From Gp7-AA10 sp035636095 (GTDB lineage Bacteria > Acidobacteriota > Thermoanaerobaculia > Gp7-AA8), in the NCBI GenBank assembly GCA_035636095.1, contig DASPZU010000025.1, positions 124,001 to 188,000 on the forward strand: DNA of 64,000 bases, given 5' to 3'. Shown here one piece after another: positions 18,225 to 25,863 of this stretch. The first letter of the stretch is position 1. The number at the start of each line of letters is the position of its first letter. The position numbers and the translations under genes are program-made. The notes below the pieces were generated by a model, which made no database searches, was not told the origin of the DNA, and saw nothing but the letters and a program-made list of their open reading frames with translations.

Positions 18225-18587
18225 ATGTCGCTATACGAGGAGATCGGTGGCGAGGCCTCAATCGATGCTGCGCTGGACAAGTTCTACCCGAAGATCTTGG
18301 GAGACCCGCGCGTGAATTTCCTGTTCGAGAGCGTTGACATGGCGCGGTTGAAGAAGCATGCGCGTGCGTTTCTGACCATGGCGTTTGGAGGGCCAAACCA
18401 TTACCAGGGCCGTGACCTTCGCGCCGCGCATCGGAAGGCCATCAGTCAGGGATTGAACGAGGCGCTTTTCGAAGTCTTCATGGGCCACTTCCGATCAACT
18501 CTTCAGGAGCTCGGAGTCCCGCAGTCGAAGATCACGCAGATCGTCGCGATCGCCGAAGGCGGCCGTAACGAAGTGCTCAACCGCTAA
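18225..18587 (+). CDS. Truncated hemoglobin (group I-like)
   Basis: 120 aa from ATG at 18225, preceded by a perfect AGGAGGA site at 18214-18220. It opens with SLYEEIGGEASIDAALDKFY, has LFESVDMARLKKHARAFLTM, and GGPNHYQGRDLRAAHRKAIS containing the proximal His (AAHRK). The 2-on-2 globin fold binds haem and usually handles O2 or NO. It is followed 15 nt later by the DUF4242 gene and preceded by the SARP regulator, so the three probably form one regulated unit. The longer frame from 18135 overlaps the regulator and has no globin homology. Confidence 0.9.
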   Translation: MSLYEEIGGEASIDAALDKFYPKILGDPRVNFLFESVDMARLKKHARAFLTMAFGGPNHYQGRDLRAAHRKAISQGLNEALFEVFMGHFRSTLQELGVPQSKITQIVAIAEGGRNEVLNR

Positions 18588-18602
18588 CAGGAGGGAAGGA
18601 AT

Positions 18603-18875
18603 ATGCCACGATACATCGTCCAACGAAATCTCGGTCAAGTCACCGACGAACAGCTCGAAGCTGCGGCGCGGAACTCGAAGAAGGTCCGCGAGGAACGGTT
18701 CCCAGATGTCACGTGGGAACACTCGCACGTGGTTAAAGCCAAGGACGGGCTGGTGACCTACTGCGTGTACGGAGCTCCAAAAGAGGAGCGTGTGCGCGAG
18801 CATGCCAAGGCCGCCGGTCTGCCGGCCGACGCGATCTGGGAACTCGTGACCGACGTCAATCCCGCGAATCTTTGA
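18603..18875 (+). CDS. DUF4242 family small protein
   Basis: 90 aa with SD AGGAGGGAAGG upstream. MPRYIVQRNLGQVTDEQLEA, WEHSHVVKAKDGLVTYCVYG and EHAKAAGLPADAIWELVTDV are the typical DUF4242 pattern (ferredoxin-like fold; the Streptomyces SCO4226 relative binds nickel). His and Cys residues that could bind metal are in WEHSHV and TYCVYG. It lies 15 nt after the globin gene and is presumably co-transcribed. DUF4242 genes are often next to adenylate-cyclase or SARP-type regulators, which agrees with the neighbour here. Confidence 0.85.
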   Translation: MPRYIVQRNLGQVTDEQLEAAARNSKKVREERFPDVTWEHSHVVKAKDGLVTYCVYGAPKEERVREHAKAAGLPADAIWELVTDVNPANL

Positions 18876-18928
18876 ACGTCGCGAAGTGACGTCGATACGC
18901 GTATCTCCGTCTGCCGACGTTACGCAGA

Positions 18929-18952
18929 AAAGTTCGAGTCCCTGCTGGTCTG
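18929..18952 (+). repeat. Copy of the 15451-15474 element with a tRNA T-arm-like core
   Basis: AAAGTTCGAGTCCCTGCTGG aligns with AAAGTTCGAACCACTGCTTG at 15451. It contains a T-arm-like GTTCGAGTCCC, facing opposite to the nearby tRNA gene. No complete tRNA can be folded around it. Confidence 0.35.
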
Positions 18953-18990
18953 GTCGCGGCAAGTCACACGATGCGAAGGCGCGAAAACCG

Positions 18991-19064
18991 TGGCTGGGAG
19001 GCAGGGATTCGAACCCCGATATGCGGGTCCAGAGCCCGCTGTCCTACCGTTGAACGACCTCCCA
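18991..19064 (-). tRNA. tRNA-Gln (anticodon CTG)
   Basis: 74 nt including an encoded CCA. Acceptor strands TGGGAGG and CCTCCCA pair fully. The anticodon stem GCGGG/CCCGC encloses loop CTCTGGA with anticodon CTG at 19030-19032. The T arm is CGGGG-TTCGAAT-CCCTG and the D loop carries GG. The 3' end faces the SARP/globin genes and is where an integrated element would join. Confidence 0.96.
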
Positions 19065-19151
19065 GCAATGAGTTTGTACGCGGGATCTGCGCACGAGGAA
19101 GGGCATCGATGCTACGCGCACCAAACGCCGAGGTCAAGATGTGAATTCCGT

Positions 19152-19157
19152 TACAAT
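19152..19157 (+). promoter_or_regulatory. Candidate -10 box (TACAAT), leaderless arrangement
   Basis: TACAAT lies exactly 7 nt before the ATG at 19165. There is no SD. It argues for the ATG start rather than the in-frame GTG at 19141, which would lie upstream of the box. Confidence 0.45.
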
Positions 19158-19164
19158 CGAGTCG

Positions 19165-19494
19165 ATGCTACCGGAGGTCTTCGAATGTCCGCAGTGCGAA
19201 CGACAGTTCGTGTTCGAGCTGGTCGAGACGACCCAGGACCGCTCCATCTACTGCCCGCAATGCAAGCGCTACCTCGGCGAAAAGGACATCAATTTCGTCC
19301 TCATCACCGAGATCGAAGAGCTGGCCGAACGCATCCGCTTCGAACGCGAACGGTTGGAAAAAGATGAGGCGGTCTACACCATGACCGACTGCGACGCCGA
19401 GCTGAAGCTGTACGGCACCGAAGTCCACAAGGTCGTCAATATTCTCCGACGCGCGCTGGCCGATCTCGAAGCGCTCAAGCAAACATTCAGCTAG
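19165..19494 (+). CDS. Small zinc-ribbon protein with helical C terminus
   Basis: 109 aa. A zinc ribbon is formed by CPQC (in FECPQCERQF) and CPQC (in IYCPQCKRYLG). The C-terminal 70 residues are charged and helical (ELAERIRFERERLEKDEAVY and KVVNILRRALADLEALKQTF), probably coiled-coil. I do not recognise a named family. It faces the CheY-like gene and their stop codons overlap by 4 nt. The start at 19165 is favoured by the -10 box spacing. Confidence 0.6.
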   Translation: MLPEVFECPQCERQFVFELVETTQDRSIYCPQCKRYLGEKDINFVLITEIEELAERIRFERERLEKDEAVYTMTDCDAELKLYGTEVHKVVNILRRALADLEALKQTFS

Positions 19495-19859
19495 GGATCG
19501 CCAATCAGCTCACGAATCTTCGCCAGCAATTGAGGCTGATCGACCGGCTTCTGAAAAAAAGCTGCGGCACCCGCATCCAGCACTTCGCGCTCGATCGCGA
19601 CTCGCTCCCGCGCCGAAATGACGATCACGGGGATGACCGCCAACTGCGGAATCGTTTGCAGGCGCTGCATCAGATTCAGACCGCCGCCCCCGGGCAAGCC
19701 GAGGTCGAGGAGGATGAGGTCGGGGTGTTTGCGCGCTTCCATGAACGCAGTGACGGCATCGGAGGCCGGAACGGCGTCGTACTTTTCCGTTTTCAGGCGG
19801 AGAAACAGGACCTGCCGCATGGCAGCATCATCCTCGACAATGAGGATTCGCTTGGCCAT
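19491..19859 (-). CDS. Single-domain response regulator (CheY-like)
   Basis: 122 aa, receiver domain only. ILIVEDDAAMRQVLF carries the acidic pair, LILLDLGLPGGGGLNLM the phospho-acceptor Asp, VIVISARERVAIER the Ser/Thr switch, and FFQKPVDQPQLL the conserved Lys-Pro. No output domain is present, so it should signal by protein contact. It follows the radical SAM gene by 19 nt on the same strand and may be co-transcribed with it. The partner kinase is not obvious; the kinase at 23878 is 4 kb away. Confidence 0.92.
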   Translation of the reverse strand: MAKRILIVEDDAAMRQVLFLRLKTEKYDAVPASDAVTAFMEARKHPDLILLDLGLPGGGGLNLMQRLQTIPQLAVIPVIVISARERVAIEREVLDAGAAAFFQKPVDQPQLLAKIRELIGDP

Positions 19860-19878
19860 CTGAATTGAGGAGATGTTA

Positions 19879-21795
19879 CTAGGCCGCAGGCGCGAGCACT
19901 AGGTGAAAGACGGAAGAATCGACTTCCAGAACATCTTTCAGCGACTCGGAAGTCGAGACGTAAATGCGATCGCCGTTCCGGCGGAGCCTCCGCAACAGCC
20001 GTTGCCACTGATCGCGATGCTCTTCCTGGAAGTGTTCCACGTGCAACGTGACGGTCGACGTCGTGTGCTTCAGCAGCTTCTTGATCGCCCGCGATGCTTT
20101 GGCATAGAAGGCCGAGTCGAGCAATCCCTGGATTTGCAGCGAGATGTTTCCCTGCTCCATCTGAATTCTGACGCGCCCCTGCTGAACATACGATCGAAAA
20201 CTCCGGCGGAGTTTCTCGAGATGGACGACGGTGGCGCTCTGCCCGGCTCCGATCAAGAGGTGCCGCTCCGCGAATTCCTTCATCGACAACGCGGCGATCC
20301 AGTCGCTCACGATGAGCGGGACCTGCTGCAGCGATGCGCGTGACATCGTGCGCGCGAATTGAATCATGCGTACCGGGCCGCCCCGGAAGACGCCGCGCCA
20401 TCCGAACTTGGCAAGGATGCCGAACAGCTTGCCGACCGGATACAACGGCTGGTAGCTGGGTTTTCTCATGTAGCGCATCTTGTTGGCGATGCGTCGCGCA
20501 ATGGCGGCCGGCTTCAAGAGGCGCTCGTACAGATGCCGATACTCGCGAACGAGAGTGTCGTACTCGATCTGCTTCGGAACGAAGTTCGTTCCGATCGAAG
20601 TGTTGTCCGTGCCATCGGCACCGGGAAGGAGGCGTCCTTCGCCCTCCAGGCGTTTGTAGAGCGGCGTCTTCGGAAGTGCGGTCAGCAGTCCCACCATCGC
20701 CACCTGAATGCCGGAGTCGACGATGAATCGATATTGATGATCGAAGGTCTTCAGCGTGTCATTGTCGAAGCCGATGATGAAGCCCGCGAAGATATCGAGG
20801 CCATGTTCGTAGATGCGTCGTATCGAGGTGAGGATGTCCTCGCGCGTGTTCTGCAGCTTCTTCGTTTCCCTGAGACTCTCTTCATCGGGAGACTCGATTC
20901 CGATGAAGACCCACGCGAAGCCGGCCTCGGGGAGGAGCTGCAGCAGTTCCCTGTCCTGCGCCAGATTCAGCGAAGCTTCGGTGCCGAATTGGAACCGATA
21001 GTCGTGCTGTTGTTGGTATTCGCGCAGATACCGCAGAAGAGTTTTAGCGACGGGCTTGTCGCCGATGAAGTTGTCGTCGACAAAGAAGACGTTGTGCACG
21101 TTGAGCGCGCGCAACGCGTCGAGCTCGCGACCGACCTGTTCCGGACTCTTGGTGCGCGGCTTGCGGCCGAACATGATGATGATGTCGCAGAACTCGCACA
21201 GGAACGGGCAGCCCCGTGAGAACTGCAGGCTGACGTTGGTGTAGCGGTCGACCTTCAGCAGATCGAATCGCGGAGTCGGCGAATCGGCGAGCGAGACCAC
21301 GCCCTTTTCTTCGTAACGCGCGCGCGCCGTGCCGGCTTCAAAGTCGCGGCAGAACTCTTTCCAGATGTACTCCGCTTCGCCGGCCACGACGGTGTCGGCG
21401 AGCGTTTCGTATCGTTCGGGACAAAGCGAGGCGTAGCTTCCGCCGGCCACCACGTAGTAGCCGAGGCCGCGATAGTAGGTCAGCAGTTCTTTCTGACGGC
21501 TGAACTGCACGCCCATGCCGCAGACGCCGATGAGGTCGGCTCGAGGCTTGAGCGGAATGGTTTCGATGTTCTCATCGACGATCTCGATGTCCCAATGCTC
21601 GGGCGAAAGGGCCGCCAGCGTTGCCAGGCCGAGGGGTGGATTGACGGTCCGCTTGTTGGGGAGCACGGAGTCGATCGCCCATCGAAAGCTCCAGAAGCTT
21701 TCGGGGAAGCGCGGATTGATGAGGAGCAGTTTCGTGTGCGTTTCTCCTTGACGTGAACGGTTGCGACAGTCGCGCCAGATCCGGGAAGGCGACAT
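19879..21795 (-). CDS. B12-binding-domain radical SAM protein with extra C-terminal domain
   Basis: 638 aa from ATG at 21795. Residues about 20-160 are a cobalamin-binding-like Rossmann domain (KLLLINPRFPESFWSFRW, NPPLGLATLAAL, ADLIGVCGMGVQFSRQ). Residues 190-400 are the radical SAM barrel with the cluster motif CPFLCEFCD and VFFVDDNFIGDK. A DUF4070-like region (YEHGLDIFAGFIIGFDNDT, VGLLTALPKTPLYKRLEGEG) follows. The last 130 residues (NISLQIQGLLDSAFYAKASR, TVTLHVEHFQ) look STAS-like. The substrate is unknown. The first 20 residues are not family-like; homologues would begin near KLLLINP, where an ACG codon sits 8 nt after AAGGAG (see findings). Confidence 0.85.
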   Translation of the reverse strand: MSPSRIWRDCRNRSRQGETHTKLLLINPRFPESFWSFRWAIDSVLPNKRTVNPPLGLATLAALSPEHWDIEIVDENIETIPLKPRADLIGVCGMGVQFSRQKELLTYYRGLGYYVVAGGSYASLCPERYETLADTVVAGEAEYIWKEFCRDFEAGTARARYEEKGVVSLADSPTPRFDLLKVDRYTNVSLQFSRGCPFLCEFCDIIIMFGRKPRTKSPEQVGRELDALRALNVHNVFFVDDNFIGDKPVAKTLLRYLREYQQQHDYRFQFGTEASLNLAQDRELLQLLPEAGFAWVFIGIESPDEESLRETKKLQNTREDILTSIRRIYEHGLDIFAGFIIGFDNDTLKTFDHQYRFIVDSGIQVAMVGLLTALPKTPLYKRLEGEGRLLPGADGTDNTSIGTNFVPKQIEYDTLVREYRHLYERLLKPAAIARRIANKMRYMRKPSYQPLYPVGKLFGILAKFGWRGVFRGGPVRMIQFARTMSRASLQQVPLIVSDWIAALSMKEFAERHLLIGAGQSATVVHLEKLRRSFRSYVQQGRVRIQMEQGNISLQIQGLLDSAFYAKASRAIKKLLKHTTSTVTLHVEHFQEEHRDQWQRLLRRLRRNGDRIYVSTSESLKDVLEVDSSVFHLVLAPAA

Positions 21796-21797
21796 GG

Positions 21798-21803
21798 TAT
21801 ACG
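21798..21803 (+). promoter_or_regulatory. Candidate -10 box (TATACG), leaderless arrangement
   Basis: TATACG ends 6 nt before the ATG at 21810. No -35 at the usual distance is convincing. It lies in the 14-bp gap between two divergent reading frames. Confidence 0.35.
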
Positions 21804-21809
21804 AGGTTC

Positions 21810-22937
21810 ATGCTGGATGCACTAAATGGAGTCCTTGTTGCCGATTTTTCACGCGTGCTGGCCGGACCGCTCTGCACGCAAATGCTCGCCGACGCCGGCG
21901 CGCGCGTCATCAAGATCGAGGATCCATCCCGCGGCGACGAGACGCGGCGTTGGGGCCCTCCGTTCGTCGAAGGAGTCAGCGCGTATTACCTGGCCATCAA
22001 TCGAAACAAGGAGTCGATGGCCGTCGACCTCGAGAGCAGCGAAGGGGCGGAGGTCGCGCAGCGCCTCGTCGATCGCGCAGATGTCGTGGTCGACAATTTC
22101 CTCCCGGCACAGCGCGCGGCGCTGCTTCCGAAAATCCGGAAGACCGCGATTCATTGCGCCATCACCGGGTATGACAGCGACACGCCCGAACGCGACCTCC
22201 CCGGGTTCGATCTGCTGGCGCAGGCGGAATCGGGGCTGATGTCGATCACAGGCGAGGCGAACCGTGATCCGATGAAAGCCGGCGTCGCGATCTCGGACAT
22301 CCTCACGGCGCATTACGCTTTCGGCGCGATCACCTCCGCCCTCTATCGACGCGCGAAAACAGGCGAAGGAGCCAGGCTCGAAATCTCACTCTTTGCGGCG
22401 TCGATCGCGTCGCTGATCAATGTTGCTCAAAACGTTCTGCTCACCGGCAAGGAGGCGATGCGATTCGGCAACGCGCATCCGTCGATCGTGCCGTATCAGG
22501 TTTTTCACGCCCGCGACCGTGCATTCGTCATCGGCGCGGGAACCGATCGTCACTTTCAGCTTCTGTGCACGCGCGTCGTTCGCCGCGACGATCTCGCGGC
22601 CGATGTTCGGTTCGCGACCAATGCCGGGCGCGTCGAGCATCGAGGTGCGCTGATTCGCATTCTCGAGCGCGAATTTCGCCGCGCCCGTGCATCGCAATGG
22701 ATCGCGCGCTGCAGGAAGGCGTCGGTGCCGGCGGCGCTCGTGCGCGGCGTGCGCGAGGCCCTCCGCACTCCTGCCGGCCGCGCCCTGATCGGATCGATCG
22801 ATCATCCTTCGATCGGAACGTACCAGGCCGTGCGCCATCCCCTCCGCGTCAACTCCCTCCGCCCGCCCCTCGGCGCCCCTCCGCCCGCTCTCGGTGAGCA
22901 CACCGAAAAAATCTTGCGCGAGCTACTTCATCAGTGA
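21810..22937 (+). CDS. CaiB/BaiF-type CoA transferase (family III)
   Basis: 375 aa from ATG at 21810. It shows LNGVLVADFSRVLAGPLCTQ, MLADAGARVIKIEDPSRGDE, YYLAINRNKESMAVDLES, NFLPAQ and the catalytic-Asp region GFDLLAQAESGLMSITGE. It transfers CoA between organic acids. The substrate cannot be read from the sequence, and no degradation cluster surrounds it. The frame continues upstream to 21753, but the extra residues overlap the divergent radical SAM gene and lack homology. The last 15 bases overlap the convergent small membrane protein gene. Confidence 0.9.
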   Translation: MLDALNGVLVADFSRVLAGPLCTQMLADAGARVIKIEDPSRGDETRRWGPPFVEGVSAYYLAINRNKESMAVDLESSEGAEVAQRLVDRADVVVDNFLPAQRAALLPKIRKTAIHCAITGYDSDTPERDLPGFDLLAQAESGLMSITGEANRDPMKAGVAISDILTAHYAFGAITSALYRRAKTGEGARLEISLFAASIASLINVAQNVLLTGKEAMRFGNAHPSIVPYQVFHARDRAFVIGAGTDRHFQLLCTRVVRRDDLAADVRFATNAGRVEHRGALIRILEREFRRARASQWIARCRKASVPAALVRGVREALRTPAGRALIGSIDHPSIGTYQAVRHPLRVNSLRPPLGAPPPALGEHTEKILRELLHQ

Positions 22938-23114
22938 CAATCGAAGCAGCGCCAGGCAACAGACCAGAACGAAGGCCAGCAGCACGGCGATCAGAACGTT
23001 CGCGCGAAACGGCTTTCCGAACGCGCGAAACGCGAAAAGGAGAATTGCGACGCCGACGACCCCGATCGCGCTGCCGACCAGTACCACTCGAAAGAGGACG
23101 GTTGTGAACGTCAT
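22923..23114 (-). CDS. Small two-helix membrane protein
   Basis: 63 aa made almost entirely of two transmembrane helices (VLFRVVLVGSAIGVVGVAIL and ANVLIAVLLAFVLVCCLALL) joined by a basic loop (RAFGKPFR). No family recognised. The start codon lies in the outer arm of the intergenic palindrome at 23110-23170. A frame of this hydrophobicity is unlikely by chance opposite another gene's tail, but the protein is unproven. Confidence 0.5.
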   Translation of the reverse strand: MTFTTVLFRVVLVGSAIGVVGVAILLFAFRAFGKPFRANVLIAVLLAFVLVCCLALLRLSLMK

Positions 23115-23170
23115 GCTGAGCGAAGCGAAGCATCCCGCTCCGCGGGATCCCTCGCTGCGCTCGGGATGAC
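23110..23170. repeat. REP-like intergenic palindrome
   Basis: Ends GTCATGCTGAGCG and CGCTCGGGATGAC form an imperfect inverted repeat with internal CGAAGCGAAG/CTCGCTGCG. A related element lies at 49859-49916. This type of 'tcat-ccgagcg' palindrome is common between genes in many bacteria. Confidence 0.7.
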
Positions 23171-23172
23171 GG

Positions 23173-23811
23173 CTAACTCTTCTTCACCGTTCGTGCGCTC
23201 AGCTCTGCGACAAGCTGGATCAGATGGCGGCCTTCCTCGTCGGTGGTTTCATATGCGCGGCACAGTGATTCGAGCTCGTGGTGGTCTTCATACCCCGCGA
23301 CCGTGAACCCATCTCCGGGCTGTGCCGACGATTCTGACATCTCGCGCGACCACGAACCGCCGCGGAAGCGATAGGTCAGGAAAGAGCGTGTGCGCGCGCG
23401 TCGGGCGCCGCCGAGGTCGACCAGAGCGACGGCGCTGGAAGGTTCGATCGCGCCGGCGTTCGCTTTCTGCGCCGCCAGCACTTTACCGACGAAAGTCGCG
23501 ACCATGTCGTTGAGAAGCTTCTCGGCGTCGGCGACCGGTTGCACAAAGCGAAGTCCGCTATGGGAAACATCGGCACTTCCGGTTTTTCGAATGACGATCG
23601 TGTGAGCCGTCTCGCCGACGAACTCCACATCGTTTCCTTTCCATTTGAAAAGGAGCATGAAGCGATCGCCGACTTTCGCCCGCCCATAATGCTCGACGTA
23701 GGCTCCGCTGATCCCAATGTCGAGGATGAGCGCATTCTGGCCGTCGAGGAGAGCGAGGATCGGCTTGGCGAGCCTTAGGCGCTGAAACTCGCGCCTGTCG
23801 TTTGACACCAT
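23173..23811 (-). CDS. PilZ-domain protein, paralogue 1
   Basis: 212 aa. Residues 1-110 are PilZ-like: RREFQRLRL gives the N-terminal Arg motif, and LILDIGISGAYVEH replaces the usual DxSxSG with DxGxSG. A linker precedes a C-terminal segment (about 140-205) with FLTYRFRGGSWSRE, GDGFTVAGYEDHHELESLCR and AYETTDEEGRHLIQLVAELS. The same two-part layout is seen in the protein at 25823-26440, on the other side of the histidine kinase. PilZ domains bind c-di-GMP; binding here is uncertain because of the altered motif. It is divergent from the kinase gene across 66 bp. Confidence 0.75.
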   Translation of the reverse strand: MVSNDRREFQRLRLAKPILALLDGQNALILDIGISGAYVEHYGRAKVGDRFMLLFKWKGNDVEFVGETAHTIVIRKTGSADVSHSGLRFVQPVADAEKLLNDMVATFVGKVLAAQKANAGAIEPSSAVALVDLGGARRARTRSFLTYRFRGGSWSREMSESSAQPGDGFTVAGYEDHHELESLCRAYETTDEEGRHLIQLVAELSARTVKKS

Positions 23812-23877
23812 CTCTCAGGAAGTATTCACTGGCGGCCCTGGCGGAGGCAAGCATATTGCTGCGTCCGATCCAAGCCA

Positions 23878-25863
23878 GTGGTCACGGAACCAATTACCGA
23901 ACGCCGCAGCATCTGGCGCGTCGATCCGGACAGCACATGGACGACGGTGTTGCCGGTCGTGTTCATCATCGCGTCGTTGGTGTCGCTGGCCTCGCTGCCG
24001 GTCATCGTGGGTACGCACACGGCCAGGATGCGCCAGGACATCACACTTCTGGCCGAGCCGGCTCGCCGGGCGGCGAACGAGATTCAAGTCGACCTATCGG
24101 CGGAGCTCGACAAGGTCATCGCGTTTCAAGTCACAGGTCAGCCGCAATTTCGCGATGACTATCGCACTCTTCTCGATCAACAGCGCCGCGATTACGAGGT
24201 CCTTCGCGGTATCGGTTCGCGACTCGGCGATGAGGTGAACAAGAATCTCGTCGCGCTGATCTCGGAGACACAGCGATGGCACGCCGGTGCCACCAGTGGC
24301 GAATTTCTGCAGCGGCAGTTGCCATCGGAAGTCTTCATGACGCGACTCTTCGAGCGCCATCCCTCCTACGACCGGGCGCTGCGGGCAGCGTCTTCGCTGG
24401 AAAGCGCGATTCAGTTGGCAGCCAATGACCGCCTGGCGAAGATCCGCGACGCCGAGCGCGTCAACATGGCGTTGACGATCATTCTCACCTTCCTGGCCCT
24501 CATCTCAGGGCTGCTGGTGGCCGGGCTCGGAAGACAGACACGCCGCCTTGCGCGTGAAGCAGAGCGCCGCCGCGACGAGTCGGAGCGCGAAGCAGGCGAG
24601 GCCAAGATGGCGCGTGCGGCCGCTGAAAAGGAAGAGCGTCGCGCTGCATTCCTCGCCACCGCGCTCCAGGAACTGACGTCGTCGCTCGATGTCAGCCGCA
24701 CCGTGGCGACTCTGGCGCGGCTGTTCGTCCCCAATCTGGCGGAGGTTTGTGCCATCGACGTCGCTGAGGGAGATCGATCGCTGTGCCGTCGCGCAGTCGC
24801 GAATCGCGATCAAGGCGTTGAAGACTCCATGCGGGAGCGGATCGATCAGCCCATCGAGCCGGTGCCCGAGGCCCTTGCACGCGTGATGCGCGAGCGCGAG
24901 GCCAAGATCGTGGGACCGGCGGCGGGACTCGCCAAATTTCTCACCGGAATCGATGAGCCACGAAGCGTCATCGTCGTTCCTCTCGTCAGCCGAGGCGAAA
25001 CGCTTGGCGTGGTCACGGCTGCCGCTCCGGCCGGCCAGGTCTTCACGCGCGAAGATCTGATGCTTGCGACAGAATTGGCGCGCCATGGCTCGCTGGCATT
25101 CGACAACGCGCGGCTATATCTCGAGTCGCAGCAAGCACTGCGCGCCCGTGAGGAGGTTCTCGCGATCGTTTCGCACGATCTCCGCAATCCCCTGAATGCC
25201 ATCACCCTGGCGGCGTCCCTGCAGCAGACCTCGGAGGCGGTCTCGTCGGAAGACCGCGAACAGCTCGACATCATCAATCTCTCGGCCCAGCGGATGCGCC
25301 GCCTCATCGAAGATCTTCTCGACGTCACGCGCCTCGAAGGCGGGAAGCGCCTTCCAATCGAGCCGGCACCTGTCGAAGTCGAGCCGCTGCTCGCGGAGAC
25401 CAACGAGCTCTTCAAAGCTCAGGCGGCGACTGCCGAGATCACGCTGCAATACCAGGTCGGCGGCAAGCTTCCGCCGGTGTGGGCCGACCGTCATCGCGTG
25501 TTGCAGGTGCTGTCGAATCTGATCGGGAACGCAATGAAGTTCACCCCGAAGGGCGGCATGGTCTCATTCCGCGCCGATGCGCAGGGCGATCAGGTCCTCT
25601 TCGCGGTCGTCGACACCGGCCCGGGGATTCCGAAGAAGAATCTGAAGGACATCTTCAATCCCTACTGGCAAGCCAAGCGCGCCGAACGCCTCGGTGCCGG
25701 ACTCGGATTGCCGATCGCGAAGGGAATCGTCGAATCACACGGAGAGCGGATCTGGGTTGAAAGCGATGAAGGCCGGGGAACCAAGTTCTTCTTCACCCTG
25801 CCGGTGGCCCGCAAAGCGTCACTCAACGCTGAACAGCGGGCGGAATCTCCAGCGCATCGCTGA
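23878..25863 (+). CDS. Membrane sensor histidine kinase with GAF-like domain
   Basis: 661 aa from GTG. TM1 is at about 25-46 (TVLPVVFIIASLVSLASLP), then a periplasmic helical sensor (50-215) and TM2 at about 220-240 (MALTIILTFLALISGLLVAG). A coiled coil (RLAREAERRRDESEREAGEA) and a GAF-like domain (about 265-415) follow. The kinase core has the H-box VSHDLRNPLNAI, N-box NLIGNAMKFTPKG, G1 DTGPGIP and G2 GAGLGLPIAKGIVESHG. It is flanked by two PilZ paralogues, divergent on the left and overlapping by 41 nt on the right. No response regulator is adjacent; the nearest is the CheY-like protein at 19491. Confidence 0.93.
   Translation: MVTEPITERRSIWRVDPDSTWTTVLPVVFIIASLVSLASLPVIVGTHTARMRQDITLLAEPARRAANEIQVDLSAELDKVIAFQVTGQPQFRDDYRTLLDQQRRDYEVLRGIGSRLGDEVNKNLVALISETQRWHAGATSGEFLQRQLPSEVFMTRLFERHPSYDRALRAASSLESAIQLAANDRLAKIRDAERVNMALTIILTFLALISGLLVAGLGRQTRRLAREAERRRDESEREAGEAKMARAAAEKEERRAAFLATALQELTSSLDVSRTVATLARLFVPNLAEVCAIDVAEGDRSLCRRAVANRDQGVEDSMRERIDQPIEPVPEALARVMREREAKIVGPAAGLAKFLTGIDEPRSVIVVPLVSRGETLGVVTAAAPAGQVFTREDLMLATELARHGSLAFDNARLYLESQQALRAREEVLAIVSHDLRNPLNAITLAASLQQTSEAVSSEDREQLDIINLSAQRMRRLIEDLLDVTRLEGGKRLPIEPAPVEVEPLLAETNELFKAQAATAEITLQYQVGGKLPPVWADRHRVLQVLSNLIGNAMKFTPKGGMVSFRADAQGDQVLFAVVDTGPGIPKKNLKDIFNPYWQAKRAERLGAGLGLPIAKGIVESHGERIWVESDEGRGTKFFFTLPVARKASLNAEQRAESPAHR

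Noticed and set aside
18929..18952. Second tRNA gene
   Set aside because: Only a T-arm-like core is present; no acceptor or anticodon stem can be formed around it.
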